NCBI RefSeq assembly: GCF_007954405.1
Contig: NZ_CP042344.1
Span: 2,728,001 to 2,792,000 of the forward strand
Reading direction: 5' to 3'
From: Comamonas flocculans
GTDB taxonomy: Bacteria > Pseudomonadota > Gammaproteobacteria > Burkholderiales > Burkholderiaceae_C
DNA length: 64,000 nucleotides
Made by a program: the position numbers and the translations under genes. Below, piece after piece: positions 26,179 to 35,067 of this stretch; position 1 is the stretch's first letter; each line of letters starts with the position of its first letter. Under the pieces are notes generated by a model, which was not told where the DNA came from, made no database searches, and was given only the letters and a program-made list of their open reading frames with translations.

Positions 26179-27210
26179 ATGCAAGAGTCTCCGCGCCCGG
26201 CTCCGGGCACCAAGTTCACCAGCCGCCAGGGCACGCGCGCCATCAAGGACGGCGTCAAGCCCAGCCCGCTCACCGCCATACCCAACGCCGAGCGCAAGCC
26301 CGACTGGCTGCGCGTGAAACTGCCCAACGGCGCCAAGTACCAGCAGATCAAGGAGATCGTGGATTCGCACAAGCTCTCCACCGTGTGCGCCGAATCCAAG
26401 TGCCCCAACATCGCCGAGTGCTGGGGCCGGGGCACGGCCACGCTGATGCTCATGGGTTCGGTGTGCACGCGGGCCTGCAAGTTCTGCTCGGTGAGCACCG
26501 GCAACCCCAACGGCTGGCTCGACCCGATGGAGCCGGTGAACGTGGCCGACGCGGTGGCGCTGATGGATTTGAAGTACGTCGTGCTGACCTCGGTGGACCG
26601 CGACGACCTGAAGGACCTGGGCGCGGGCCACTACGCCGCCTGCATCCGCGAGATCCACAAGCGCATGCCAGACACCGCCGTGGAGGCGCTCACGCCCGAC
26701 TTCCAGGGCCGCCACGAACTGGTGGCCAAGGTAGTCGATGCCGGTTTGGCCACCTACGCGCAGAACCTGGAGACGGTGCGCCGCCTGACCCACCCGGTGC
26801 GCGACCCGCGCGCCGGCTATGAGCAGACGCTGGACGTGCTCAGGTTCGCCAAGGCCTATGCGCCGCAGACCATCACCAAGACCAGCCTGATGCTGGGCCT
26901 GGGCGAGACGGACGAAGAGATCGAAGAGGCGCTGGACGACATCCGCGCGGCCAACGTCGACATCGTCACCATGGGCCAGTACATGCGCCCGACGCAGCAC
27001 CATCTGCCGGTGGCGCGCTATGTCTCGCCCGAGCAGTTCGCGCGCTACCGCGAGATGGGGCTGGCCAAGGGTTTCCTGGAGGTGGTGGCCGGGCCCTTCG
27101 TGCGTTCGAGCTACCGCGCCGAGCGCGTGCTCGAGCACAACAACGTGGGGCTGGACGAGGACCTGCTCGAGAGCATTCGCAACTCGGCCGCCAACGCGAT
27201 GCGCTGCTGA
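26179..27210 (+). CDS. lipA: Lipoyl synthase
   Basis: 343 residues from the ATG at 26179. It is a radical SAM enzyme inserting two sulfurs into octanoyl groups on lipoyl domains. The auxiliary cluster cysteines are visible in [13 protein letters not shown], and the radical SAM cluster in CTRACKFC (C-x3-C-x2-C), preceded by [10 protein letters not shown]. The C-terminal RSSYRAE motif supplies the conserved Ser ligand of the auxiliary cluster. The N-terminus is somewhat longer than in enterobacteria. No lipB is adjacent. Confidence 0.96.
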   Translation: MQESPRPAPGTKFTSRQGTRAIKDGVKPSPLTAIPNAERKPDWLRVKLPNGAKYQQIKEIVDSHKLSTVCAESKCPNIAECWGRGTATLMLMGSVCTRACKFCSVSTGNPNGWLDPMEPVNVADAVALMDLKYVVLTSVDRDDLKDLGAGHYAACIREIHKRMPDTAVEALTPDFQGRHELVAKVVDAGLATYAQNLETVRRLTHPVRDPRAGYEQTLDVLRFAKAYAPQTITKTSLMLGLGETDEEIEEALDDIRAANVDIVTMGQYMRPTQHHLPVARYVSPEQFARYREMGLAKGFLEVVAGPFVRSSYRAERVLEHNNVGLDEDLLESIRNSAANAMRC

Positions 27211-27230
27211 GCGCTCAGAGCTTTTTTGCG
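27198..27230 (+). terminator. Possible terminator after lipA
   Basis: A CTGAGCGCTCAG palindrome lies directly at the lipA stop and is followed by GAGCTTTTTTG. The T-run also encodes the last lysines of the convergent gene, so the signal may be coincidental. Confidence 0.4.
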
Positions 27231-27451
27231 TTGAAGTCCCAGGGCTGGGCATCGGCCAGCCACTGGCGCAGCGCGGCGTCGTCGAGCTGCGCCAGTTCGT
27301 CCTCGGCCTGGGGCAGGGTGTCGGCGAGCATCTGCCTTTGCAGGATGTCGTTGCCGTCCATGCGGCTGAAGACCAGCAGCATCTGCCCGTAAGAGGCATA
27401 CATGGGCGCGGCCTGCCAGCGCTGGCCCTGGGTGTCGTGAAACTCTCGCAT
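27215..27451 (-). CDS. Conserved hypothetical protein
   Basis: 78 residues if it starts at the ATG at 27451 (MREFHDTQGQRWQAAPMYAS); a longer frame from 27502 would overlap folA. The acidic C-terminal half (LPQAEDELAQLDDAALRQWL) ends WDFNAKKL. No signal peptide or membrane helix is seen. It lies 25 bp after folA on the same strand and is probably co-transcribed with it. I do not recognise the family. Confidence 0.6.
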   Translation of the reverse strand: MREFHDTQGQRWQAAPMYASYGQMLLVFSRMDGNDILQRQMLADTLPQAEDELAQLDDAALRQWLADAQPWDFNAKKL

Positions 27452-27476
27452 GTGGGGGTACCCAAATACGCCGACC

Positions 27477-27971
27477 TTACCCGCGCCGCTCGTAACGCGC
27501 AAAGCGCAGCGGCAAGCCTTGGGCGCTCACGTGGTCGGTGTGTGCCGCCAGCACCCACTCTGGCCCCAGCGTCGGGGCGAAGGTGTCGCCGTCGAAATCC
27601 CGCGCAATTTCCGTCACTTGGGCGCGTGTGGCCAGCGGCAGCACTGCGGCAAAGATCTGCGCCCCGCCGATGACCCAGGCGGTGGCCGCGCCCGTTTGCT
27701 CTGCAAAATGAAGCGCATCACGCAGGCTGGGTACGCGTTTTGCGCCATTTTCATGCCAATCGTGCTGGCGCGTGATGACGATGTTGGTGCGCCCGGGCAG
27801 CGGGCGAAAGCGTGCGGGCAGCGAGTCCCAGGTCTTGCGCCCCATGATGACCGGCGCACCCTGGGTGAGCGCCTTGAAGTGCGCCAGGTCCTCGGGCAGG
27901 TGCCAGGGCATGGTGCCGCCACTGCCGATCACGCCATTGGCGGCGCGTGCGTAAATCAGGGCAATTTCCAT
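27477..27971 (-). CDS. folA: Dihydrofolate reductase
   Basis: 164 residues, normal length. DHFR landmarks: ALIYARAANGVIGSGGTMPW at the N-terminus with the Met20-type loop, LPEDLAHFK with the catalytic acidic residue, VIMGRKTWDSLP for NADPH binding, PLPGRTNIVITR, and WVIGGAQIF. It reduces dihydrofolate to tetrahydrofolate with NADPH. nudB is divergent across 79 bp, and folE lies 2.6 kb away, so folate functions cluster here. Confidence 0.96.
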   Translation of the reverse strand: MEIALIYARAANGVIGSGGTMPWHLPEDLAHFKALTQGAPVIMGRKTWDSLPARFRPLPGRTNIVITRQHDWHENGAKRVPSLRDALHFAEQTGAATAWVIGGAQIFAAVLPLATRAQVTEIARDFDGDTFAPTLGPEWVLAAHTDHVSAQGLPLRFARYERRG

Positions 27972-28050
27972 GGCGGCGGGCTCGGTGGCTGAACGCTGGA
28001 ATATAACGGGGCTCTACCATGGGGCAGCCGGCCGCCGCCCCTGCGCCGCC

Positions 28051-28506
28051 ATGTACAAGATTCCCGAATCGGTCCTCGTCGTGATCCACACTGCCGCGCT
28101 GCAGGTGCTGGTGCTGCGCCGCGCCGACAGCGCCGAAGACTTCTGGCAGTCCGTCACCGGCAGCAAGCAGAGCGCGGCCGAGACCTGGCGCGAGACGGCC
28201 CTGCGCGAAGTGCGCGAGGAAACCGGCCTGGACGCTGGCGCGCCCGGCTGCCGCCTGGCGGACTGGGGGCTGGAGAATGTCTACAGCCTTTACCCGCAGT
28301 GGCGCCACCGCTACGCCCCCGGCGTGATGACCAATACCGAGCACGTGCTCGGCCTGTGGCTGCCCGCGCCCGCCCCGGTGCGCCTGAACCCGCGCGAGCA
28401 TACCGCCTGCGCCTGGCTGCCCTGGCGCGAGGCGGCCGACCGCTGTTACTCCCCGTCCAACGCAGAGGCTATTCTCTGGCTGCCGCACTTTCTTCATCCC
28501 GCATGA
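28051..28506 (+). CDS. nudB: Dihydroneopterin triphosphate diphosphatase (Nudix)
   Basis: 151 residues from the ATG at 28051. The N-terminus reads MYKIPESVLVVIHTAALQVL, typical of NudB. The Nudix box GSKQSAAETWRETALREV continues to REETGLD. It removes pyrophosphate from dihydroneopterin triphosphate, the step after FolE, which is also encoded in this region. The last four bases overlap the next gene (ATGA). Confidence 0.9.
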   Translation: MYKIPESVLVVIHTAALQVLVLRRADSAEDFWQSVTGSKQSAAETWRETALREVREETGLDAGAPGCRLADWGLENVYSLYPQWRHRYAPGVMTNTEHVLGLWLPAPAPVRLNPREHTACAWLPWREAADRCYSPSNAEAILWLPHFLHPA

Positions 28507-29294
28507 GCGACCCATCCGTCCCCGAGCCCGATTTCGCCGCTTCACAGCTACCGCAGCTGCCTGGCGGCATCCTGCGCGTGGCCACCTACAACATCCACAA
28601 GGGCGTGCAAGGCCTGGGGCCGGCGCGGCGCCTGGAAATCCACAACCTGGGCCTGGCGATAGAGCAGCTCGATGCCGACATCGTCTGCCTGCAGGAGGTG
28701 CGCCGCAGCAACCGGCGCGAGGCGGCCTACTTCGACCGCTGGCCGCTGGTGCCCCAGGCGCAGTACCTCGCGCCCGAAGGCTATGAAGCGGTCTACCACA
28801 CCAATGCCTATACGCGCCATGGCGAGCATGGCAACGCGCTGCTCACGCGCTGGCCGGTACTTGAAAGCCGCCACGAAGACATGTCCGACCACCGCTTCGA
28901 GCAGCGCGGCCTGCTGCATGCGTGCGTGCAGGTGCAGGGCACGGCGGTGCACACCGTCGTGGTGCACCTGGGGCTGGTGCCGGGCAGCCGCGTCCGGCAG
29001 GTGGCGCAGCTGCAGCGCTACATCCGCCGCGAGGTGCCCGAGGATGCTCCGCTGGTGGTGGCCGGCGATTTCAACGACTGGGGCAACCAGCTGTCGCAGA
29101 TGCTGGCCGGCTTCGGGCTGCTGGAGCATGGCGGCGCCTCGCCGGTGTTCACCTATCCTTCGCGCCTGCCGGTGGCGCGCCTGGACCACGTCTATGCGCG
29201 CGGCCTGGTGCCGCTGTCGCTGACCGTGCCGCGCGGGCGCATCTGGTGGCGCATGTCCGACCATCTTCCGCTGATTGCGGAGTTCAGGCTCTGA
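28503..29294 (+). CDS. Endonuclease/exonuclease/phosphatase family protein (YbhP-like)
   Basis: 263 residues; start overlaps nudB by 4 bp. EEP-fold motifs: RVATYNIHKGVQG, DIVCLQEVRRS with the metal-binding Glu, HLGLVPGSRVRQ, VVAGDFNDW with Asp/Asn, LDHVYARG and MSDHLPL with the catalytic His. No signal peptide. It is followed closely by a cardiolipin synthase gene, as ybhP is paired with clsB (ybhO) in E. coli, which hints at a link to phospholipid metabolism. The substrate is unproven. Confidence 0.85.
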   Translation: MSDPSVPEPDFAASQLPQLPGGILRVATYNIHKGVQGLGPARRLEIHNLGLAIEQLDADIVCLQEVRRSNRREAAYFDRWPLVPQAQYLAPEGYEAVYHTNAYTRHGEHGNALLTRWPVLESRHEDMSDHRFEQRGLLHACVQVQGTAVHTVVVHLGLVPGSRVRQVAQLQRYIRREVPEDAPLVVAGDFNDWGNQLSQMLAGFGLLEHGGASPVFTYPSRLPVARLDHVYARGLVPLSLTVPRGRIWWRMSDHLPLIAEFRL

Positions 29295-29304
29295 GCCGCA
29301 CCCC

Positions 29305-30522
29305 ATGCCGCTGCCAGCGTTTGCCGGGTCGGACCACCGCATCAAGCTGCTGCAGGGCTCGCAGGAGTTCTTTCCCGCGCTCATTGCCGAGCTCGACGGC
29401 GCGCAGCGCGACGTGCAGTTCGAGACCTACATCTTCAGCACCATGGGCGAGGGCGCCAGCGTGGCCGCCGCGCTGGAGCGCGCCGCGCGCCGTGGCGTGC
29501 GGGTGCGCATGGTGGTGGACGGCGTGGGCACCGGGCGCATCGCCGAGCCCTGGGGAACGCGCCTGGTGCAGGCCGGCGTGCAACTGCGCGTGTATTCGCC
29601 GCTCGGGCCGCTGGGCCTGCTGCTGCCCAGCCGCTGGCGGCGCCTGCACCGCAAGCTGTGCGTGGTCGATGCGCGCGTGCTGTTTTGCGGTGGCATCAAC
29701 GTGCTGGACGACTTTGAAGACCCCTACCGCGGCCGGCTGGAGGCGCCGCGCCTGGACTTTGCGGTGCAGGTGCAGGGCAGCATGGTGGCCTATGCCTGCG
29801 CGGTGATGGACCTGCTGTGGCTGCGCATGCAGGCCGTGCACGAGGTACGCCGGCGCCAACTGGCGCATGCGCTGCAGGACTGGCGCGCCGCGCAGGCGCT
29901 GCACCGGCTGCGTGCGCGCACGCCCCGGCAGGGGCGGGGGGTGCGCGCCGCACTGCTGCTGCGCGACAACCTGCGCCTGCGCACCCGCATCGAGCGCTCC
30001 TACCGCCGCGCGATCGCCCAGGCACGCGAGGAGATCATCATCGCCAACGCCTACTTCATTCCCGGCGGCAAGCTGCGCCGCGCGCTGGTGTTGGCCGCCG
30101 AGCGTGGCGTGCGCGTGCACCTGCTGCTGCAGGGCCGCTACGAATACTTCATGCAGTACCACGCGGCTCGCCCGGTCTATGGCGCCCTGCTCGCCGCGGG
30201 CGTGCACATCCATGAATACGCGCCGAGCTTTCTGCACGCCAAGGTGGCGGTGGTGGACGCCGAGGGGGCACGCCCCTGGGCCACGGTCGGATCGAGCAAC
30301 CTCGATCCGCTGAGCCTGCTGCTGGCGCGCGAAGCCAACGTGATGGTGCGCGACGCCGAGTTCGCCCGCATCCTGCGTGCACGCCTGATGCAGGCCATCG
30401 ACGGCTGCGAGCCGCTGGCCGCGCAGACCTACGCCAACCGCCCCTGGCACGAGAGGGTGCTGGACCGCATCGCCCACGTGCTTATGCGCGTGGCGCTCTG
30501 GGTCACCGGCAAGGACTATTGA
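29305..30522 (+). CDS. clsB: Cardiolipin synthase B-type phospholipase D family protein
   Basis: 405 residues from the ATG at 29305. Two HKD motifs of the PLD superfamily: HRKLCVVDARVLFCGGIN and HAKVAVVDAEGARPWATVGS. The N-terminus lacks membrane helices, as in ClsB. It would condense phosphatidylglycerol or a related donor to form cardiolipin. It lies 10 bp after the YbhP-like gene, so the two are probably one unit. Its stop codon runs into a degenerate copy of the dispersed TAGCT repeat. Confidence 0.88.
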   Translation: MPLPAFAGSDHRIKLLQGSQEFFPALIAELDGAQRDVQFETYIFSTMGEGASVAAALERAARRGVRVRMVVDGVGTGRIAEPWGTRLVQAGVQLRVYSPLGPLGLLLPSRWRRLHRKLCVVDARVLFCGGINVLDDFEDPYRGRLEAPRLDFAVQVQGSMVAYACAVMDLLWLRMQAVHEVRRRQLAHALQDWRAAQALHRLRARTPRQGRGVRAALLLRDNLRLRTRIERSYRRAIAQAREEIIIANAYFIPGGKLRRALVLAAERGVRVHLLLQGRYEYFMQYHAARPVYGALLAAGVHIHEYAPSFLHAKVAVVDAEGARPWATVGSSNLDPLSLLLAREANVMVRDAEFARILRARLMQAIDGCEPLAAQTYANRPWHERVLDRIAHVLMRVALWVTGKDY

Positions 30523-30568
30523 AAAGCTAGCTGCCAGCGCAGGAATGGCAAGGGCAAGAGGCATAAAA
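30522..30568. repeat. Dispersed TAGCT...CAAG repeat, degenerate copy
   Basis: GCTAGCTGCCAGCGC, then GGCAAGGGCAAGAGGC, directly 3' of clsB. It keeps the order of the better copies at 35021, 47051, 56855 and 57541 but the internal stem is degraded. Confidence 0.5.
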
Positions 30569-30611
30569 GCCTTGCAATTTCCTGCTGCCGCTTCGCTGTT
30601 ACCATGCGCGC

Positions 30612-31322
30612 ATGAACCAAGCCTCGTCTCTCGCGCCCGAAGAGGGCGTCCCCGTCTCCGTCAAGATCCGCGAACGCCTGAACGGTGCGGGCCGGCGCTT
30701 CTTTGCCAACGACAACATCGCCGAGTTCATCGAGCCCGGCGAGCTCGCCGCGCTGCTCGACGAAGTGCAGGCCAAGATGCAGGCCGTGCTCGACAGCCTG
30801 GTGATAGACACGGCCAACGACCACAACACCCAGGACACCGCGCGGCGCATGGCCAAGATGTACATCGGCGAGGTGTTTCGCGGGCGCTATGGCGAGGCGC
30901 CGCAGGTCACCGAATTTCCCAACGCGGCGCGCCTGAACGAGCTGCTCATCGTCGGCCCCATCACCGTGCGCAGCGCCTGCAGCCACCACTTCTGCCCGGT
31001 GATAGGCAAGCTCTGGATCGGCGTGATGCCCAACGAGCACACCAACGTGATCGGGTTGTCCAAGTACGCGCGCCTGACCGACTGGATCATGGGCCGCCCG
31101 CAGATCCAGGAGGAAGCCATCGTGCAGCTGGCCGACCTCATCATGGAAAAGACCCGGCCCGACGGCCTGGCGGTGGTGATGGAGGCGAGCCACTTCTGCA
31201 TGTCCTGGCGCGGCGTGCGCGAGATGGACAGCAAGATGGTCAACTCCGTCATGCGTGGCGCCTTCCTGACCGACGCCACGCTGCGCCGTGAATTCCTCTC
31301 GCTCATTCCCGGGCGCGGCTGA
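30612..31322 (+). CDS. folE: GTP cyclohydrolase I
   Basis: 236 residues; normal length with a ~45-residue N-terminal extension. Zn and substrate motifs: CSHHFCPVIGKLWIGVMPN (Cys-Ser-His-His, Zn ligands), IGLSKYARL, and ASHFCMSWRGV with the third ligand Cys. It converts GTP to dihydroneopterin triphosphate, the first step of folate synthesis, feeding NudB encoded upstream. The HF(C)PVIGKLWIGVMP version differs from the E. coli HHxxPFxGxAHVxY form but is normal for this group. Confidence 0.94.
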   Translation: MNQASSLAPEEGVPVSVKIRERLNGAGRRFFANDNIAEFIEPGELAALLDEVQAKMQAVLDSLVIDTANDHNTQDTARRMAKMYIGEVFRGRYGEAPQVTEFPNAARLNELLIVGPITVRSACSHHFCPVIGKLWIGVMPNEHTNVIGLSKYARLTDWIMGRPQIQEEAIVQLADLIMEKTRPDGLAVVMEASHFCMSWRGVREMDSKMVNSVMRGAFLTDATLRREFLSLIPGRG

Positions 31323-31389
31323 ACGCACCGCGGCCCCGGTTCGCCGCTGCGCGGGCCGCGGCGCGCGGCACTGGCCGCTCACCTGAGCG

Positions 31390-32223
31390 ATGCTGCTGGG
31401 CGTGGACTTCACCAGCCGGCCCGGACGGCGCAAGCCCATCGTGCTGGCGCTGGGCGAGCGCCGCGGCGAGGCGGTGCACCTGAGCGACTTCGTGCGCATC
31501 GAAAGCCTGGACGGCTTTCTTCACTGGCTGCGGCAGGAGCGCGCCTGGGTGGGCGCGTTCGATCTGCCCTTCGGCCTGCCGCGCGCGCTGGTGCAGGCGC
31601 TGGGCTGGCCAATGCAGTGGCGCGCCTGCATGCAGCATTACGCTGGCCTGAGCCGCGCCCAGGTGCGCACCGTCTTTGCCGCCTACTGCGCGGCGCGTCC
31701 GGCGGGCCAGAAGTTCGCCCACCGAGCCACCGACGGGCCGGCGGGCTCCAGCCCCTCGATGAAGTGGGTCAACCCGCCCGTGGCCTTGATGCTGCACGCG
31801 GGCATGCCCCTGCTGCTGCAGGCCGGCGTGCATCTGCCGGGCCTGTGCGCGGGCGATGCGCGCCGCGTCGCGCTCGAAGGCTATCCCGGCCTGCTGGTGC
31901 GCGAGCTGGTGGGTCGCGCCAGCTACAAGAGCGACGAGCGCGCGCGCCAGACGCCCGAGCGCGCGGCGGTGCGCGCGCGCATCGCGCAGGCGCTGGAGCA
32001 CGGCCGCACCCGCCTGGGCCTGCGCCTGCAACTGCTGCCTGCACAGCGGGCCCTGCTGCTGCAGGACGCGAGCGGCGACCACCTGGATGCGGTGGCCTGT
32101 CTCATGCAGGCAGCCTGGGCCGAGCGTGCGCACCTGCAGGGCAGCGCGCTCTACGGCCTGCCGCCCCGGCTTGATGCGCTGGAGGGCTGGATCCTCACCG
32201 CCCCGTGCTCGCCTGGCCCGTGA
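31390..32223 (+). CDS. DUF429 domain-containing protein
   Basis: 277 residues. The N-terminal MLLGVDFTSRPGRRKPIVLA with an early Asp, the AFDLPFGLPR motif, and the late GDHLDAVACLMQA segment with D-H-x-D-A fit DUF429, an RNase H-like/predicted nuclease fold of unknown role. It lies 67 bp after folE on the same strand. The 3' end overlaps the convergent gene by 29 bp. Confidence 0.75.
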   Translation: MLLGVDFTSRPGRRKPIVLALGERRGEAVHLSDFVRIESLDGFLHWLRQERAWVGAFDLPFGLPRALVQALGWPMQWRACMQHYAGLSRAQVRTVFAAYCAARPAGQKFAHRATDGPAGSSPSMKWVNPPVALMLHAGMPLLLQAGVHLPGLCAGDARRVALEGYPGLLVRELVGRASYKSDERARQTPERAAVRARIAQALEHGRTRLGLRLQLLPAQRALLLQDASGDHLDAVACLMQAAWAERAHLQGSALYGLPPRLDALEGWILTAPCSPGP

Positions 32224-32824
32224 TCAGCGCCAGGTAGGCGCGGCGCGTGGGCTCGCCGACCGCGGCGATCACCTGGGCCCAGGCGGTGCGGTGGCGCGCC
32301 AGCAGCCGCGCCGAGGCCACGTTGCGCGACTTGCAATACCAGTGGCAGGTGTGCTGCAGCAGCAGCAGCTCTGCCGTCACCATGTAGGCGCGGTCGCGCT
32401 CGGACAGGCCAGCGCCGTTGCCGATGGCGCGCGCAATGCCGCCGGCGTGCAGCGCCAGCGCGTGGCGCAGGTCAAAGGCCAGGGCCGGCGGCAACTGCGC
32501 CGACCAGGGCAGGCCAAAGGCCAGGCGGCTGATGCGCGCTTGCGCCGCGGGCATGCGCTGCGCGTCCTGGGCCAGGCGCTGCAGTTGCTCGCACAGCTGC
32601 GCCTCGCTCGCCTGCAGCGTGGCCAGCACCTGGCTGCGCCGTGCGGCGTCGTGCTCGCCCATGGCCCGCAGATAGCCCTCGATCAGCGCCTGCATCAGCC
32701 GCTCCACCTGGTAGGGCTGCAGCGCCTGGGCCAGCAGCAGCACGCGCTCGCGCTGCTGGCGCGCGTTGACGATGAACAGCGCAGCGGCGCCGAGCGCGAG
32801 CCAGAGCAGGAGATCGGAAGACAT
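32195..32824 (-). CDS. Membrane-anchored hypothetical protein
   Basis: 209 residues. An N-terminal hydrophobic stretch (LLLWLALGAAALFIVNARQQ) would anchor it, leaving a helical cytoplasmic domain rich in Gln, Leu and Arg with AFDLRHALALHAGGIARAIG and LLLQHTCHWYCKS as the more distinctive segments. I do not recognise a family. The coding potential is supported by length and by composition. It overlaps the DUF429 gene tail-to-tail. Confidence 0.65.
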   Translation of the reverse strand: MSSDLLLWLALGAAALFIVNARQQRERVLLLAQALQPYQVERLMQALIEGYLRAMGEHDAARRSQVLATLQASEAQLCEQLQRLAQDAQRMPAAQARISRLAFGLPWSAQLPPALAFDLRHALALHAGGIARAIGNGAGLSERDRAYMVTAELLLLQHTCHWYCKSRNVASARLLARHRTAWAQVIAAVGEPTRRAYLALITGQASTGR

Positions 32825-32846
32825 GCGCCGCCGATTGTGCCGTGCT

Positions 32847-33623
32847 TCAGCGCTGCGGCGGCTGCCAGCCCAGCGCGCCAGACACGCGTGCGCAGGCCGC
32901 GCGCAGCGCCAGCGCGGCGGTGCCGGTGGCGTCGGCCCGCAGCGCCGCGCCGTGCCCCACCAGCGTCAGGGCCAGCAGCAGGTGGCCGTGGGCGTCGAAC
33001 ACCGGCGCACCCAGCGCGTTGATGCCCGGCGCGTGCTCGCCCTCGACCACGGCCACGCCCTGGCCGCGGATGCGCGCGCGCTGTGCCGTCGTCAGCGCGT
33101 CCCCCGCCGGCTCGGCCCACGCCGCGAACACCCGGCCGGTGGCCGAGGTGCGCAGGTCGAACAAGGCACCCGGCGCCACGCCCACCGATACCCCCTGGCC
33201 CGGCTGATAGACGCGCAGCGCGCACACGCCGGCTTCCGTCTGCACGGCCACCAGGCAGGTATTGCCCTGGGTCTGGGCGAGTCCGCGCGCCTCGCTGCTG
33301 GCGAGCTCCAGCCAGTCCTGACGCGCCAGCCAGGCAAGCGCCAGGTGGCGCAGCGCCGGGCCGGCCTGGTACAGGCCGCTGTCCGCATCCTGATGCACCC
33401 AACCGGCGCGCACCAGGCTGACCAGGTAGCGGTAGACCTTGGCGCGGTGCATGCCCGCCAGGCGCGCCAGTTCGGAAACGCCCAGCGCGTGTCCCTGCGC
33501 CATCAACAGCTCGAAGAGCTCAAGCCCGAGCTCCAGGGACTGGATGCCTGCCGGGGCGGGCGAGGAGGGCGACGGTACTGCCGCTGCAGCGTCGGGCGCG
33601 GAAGGTGCGGGGGTGCGAGGCAT
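32847..33623 (-). CDS. IclR-family transcriptional regulator
   Basis: 258 residues. After a Pro/Ala-rich N-terminus, a winged helix-turn-helix follows (LELGLELFELLMAQGHALGV, SELARLAGMHRAKVYRYLVS), then an IclR effector-binding domain (TSATGRVFAAW, INALGAPVFD). It is divergent from the homogentisate-dioxygenase-like gene, across 210 bp with two tandem palindromes, and most likely controls it in response to an aromatic or related substrate. The canonical ...RxxLGS/...A motif region is diverged. Confidence 0.88.
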   Translation of the reverse strand: MPRTPAPSAPDAAAAVPSPSSPAPAGIQSLELGLELFELLMAQGHALGVSELARLAGMHRAKVYRYLVSLVRAGWVHQDADSGLYQAGPALRHLALAWLARQDWLELASSEARGLAQTQGNTCLVAVQTEAGVCALRVYQPGQGVSVGVAPGALFDLRTSATGRVFAAWAEPAGDALTTAQRARIRGQGVAVVEGEHAPGINALGAPVFDAHGHLLLALTLVGHGAALRADATGTAALALRAACARVSGALGWQPPQR

Positions 33624-33743
33624 GGTGTGGCCAAGAGTGGAGGAAAGGCGCGCCGCCAGTGTGCATCAGCGGGCCGCCGGCGGCCGCAGACGACCCTGCG
33701 CCGGCACCCTAGGGGACACCACGACGGCGCCAGGGGCAGAGGC

Positions 33744-33820
33744 TTGACAGCCCCGTTCCCTTGCCCTAGATTCTCGATATTATTTTTTCCGTAACGTCGT
33801 TACCTATATCGTAACATTAC
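33744..33820 (+). promoter_or_regulatory. Promoter and tandem palindromic operators of the dioxygenase gene
   Basis: TTGACA at 33744-33749 and TAGATT at 33767-33772 with a 17-bp spacer form a good sigma-70 promoter, start near 33779. Downstream lie GTAACG-T-CGTTAC (33791-33803) and GTAA-CA-TTAC (33811-33820), two palindromes sharing the GTAA/TTAC half-site and centred about 19 bp apart. Their position over the early transcript suits repression by the divergent IclR-type regulator. GGAG follows before the ATG. Confidence 0.65.
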
Positions 33821-33833
33821 CTGGAGACCTCCG

Positions 33834-34964
33834 ATGAAGAAGTACATCACCTTTCCGCTGCGCGAGGGCGTGCACAGCCGCCAGGCCCATTGCGACATTC
33901 CCGATGGGCTGTACGAGCGCGAGCATGGCCGCAACGGCTTCTTCGGCCCCGCAAGCCACATCCTGCACAAACACAAGCCTACGGGCTGGAGCCAATGGGA
34001 AGGGCCGCTGGAGCTGACGCTGCTGGATTTGAACAAGCTCGAAGACAGCGCCCCCTGCCCCTGGAAGGCGCGCCGTTTCATGCACAACGCCCAGACCCAG
34101 GTGCATTTCTGGAAGTTCGGCGCCTCCATGCCCGATCTGGCGCGCAACGGCGACGGCGACATGATCCTGTTCTTCCACCGTGGCGAAGGCGAGTTCTTCT
34201 GCGACTACGGCCACATGAGCTACCGCGAGGGCGACTACATCAACATCCCCCGCGGCACCTCCTGGCGTCTGGAGACCCAGGTGCGCAATGAAGTCCTGAC
34301 CATCGAGGCGACCGAAGACCTCTTCGTGCTGCCCGAGCGCGGCATCCTCGGCCACCACGCGCAGTTCGACCTCGCGGTGCTCGACACGCCCAAGATCGAC
34401 GATGCCTTCAAGGCCCAGTACAGCGACACGCGCGAGACCCGGGTGCGCGCCAAGCGCCGCGGCCAGGTGACCACCGTCACCTTCCCCTACAACTTCCTGG
34501 ATGCGGTGGGCTGGCATGGCGACTGCGTGCCGGTCAAGCTCAACTGGCGCGACATCCGCGAGCTGCTCTCGGACCGCTACCACCTGCCGCCGACGGTGCA
34601 CGCCACCTTCCTGTCGAACACCATCATCGTCTGCACCTTCGCGCCGCGCCCCATCGAGAGCGACCCGGGCGCGCTCAAGGTGCCGTTCTTTCACAACAAC
34701 GACGAGTTCGACGAATCCATCTTCTACCACCAGGGCGAATTCTTCTCGCGCGACAACATCAAGCCCGGCATGTTCACGCTGCATCCCTCGGGCTTTCACC
34801 ACGGCCCGCACCCCAAGGCCTTCGCGGCGGCCGCGGCCAACAACCAGGGCGAGCGCAAGTACACCGACGAAGTGGCGGTGATGATCGATTCGCGCTACCC
34901 GCTGCAGCTCGACGACGTGGACGCCGTCAAGGTGCCCGACTACGTCCATTCCTGGAAGGAATGA
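33834..34964 (+). CDS. Homogentisate 1,2-dioxygenase-like cupin enzyme
   Basis: 376 residues, shorter than canonical HmgA (about 430-450). Family features: an N-terminal REGVHSRQAHCDIPDGLYER, the central ILFFHRGEGEFFCDYGHMSY cupin, and C-terminal candidate iron ligands in FFHNNDEFDESIFYHQGEFF and TLHPSGFHHGPHPKA. Such enzymes cleave aromatic rings with a non-heme Fe(II). The true substrate need not be homogentisate, because no fumarylacetoacetase or maleylacetoacetate isomerase is nearby. Neighbouring IclR regulator, TRAP transporter and amidase suggest an uptake-and-degradation module for an aromatic or amide compound. A strong terminator follows. Confidence 0.8.
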   Translation: MKKYITFPLREGVHSRQAHCDIPDGLYEREHGRNGFFGPASHILHKHKPTGWSQWEGPLELTLLDLNKLEDSAPCPWKARRFMHNAQTQVHFWKFGASMPDLARNGDGDMILFFHRGEGEFFCDYGHMSYREGDYINIPRGTSWRLETQVRNEVLTIEATEDLFVLPERGILGHHAQFDLAVLDTPKIDDAFKAQYSDTRETRVRAKRRGQVTTVTFPYNFLDAVGWHGDCVPVKLNWRDIRELLSDRYHLPPTVHATFLSNTIIVCTFAPRPIESDPGALKVPFFHNNDEFDESIFYHQGEFFSRDNIKPGMFTLHPSGFHHGPHPKAFAAAAANNQGERKYTDEVAVMIDSRYPLQLDDVDAVKVPDYVHSWKE

Positions 34965-34985
34965 GGGGCGTTTGAGCCATGAAAA

Positions 34986-35023
34986 AGCGCCGCAGGATGA
35001 AGATCCTGCAGCGCTTTTTTTTT
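34986..35023. terminator. Bidirectional rho-independent terminator
   Basis: AGCGC-C-GCAGGAT, loop GAAG, ATCCTGC-A-GCGCT, followed by nine T; the left side is preceded by AAAAA. It ends the dioxygenase gene and can also stop the convergent TRAP operon. Confidence 0.9.
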
Positions 35024-35060
35024 GATAGCTACTGGCGCTTGTCTGGCAAGCGCCAGAGCC
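35021..35060. repeat. Dispersed ATAGCT...CGCTTG...CAAGCG repeat
   Basis: TTTGATAGCTACTGGCGCTT then GTCTGGCAAGCGCCAGAGCC. The internal TGGCGCTTG/CAAGCGCCA arms pair perfectly. One of five copies in the window, all just 3' of genes; this one lies between the terminator and the dctP stop. Confidence 0.75.
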
Positions 35061-35067
35061 TGTTTTC

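Noticed and set aside
33834..34964. Naming the dioxygenase hmgA
   Set aside because: It is clearly shorter than HmgA and lacks the other homogentisate-pathway genes; the substrate is left open.
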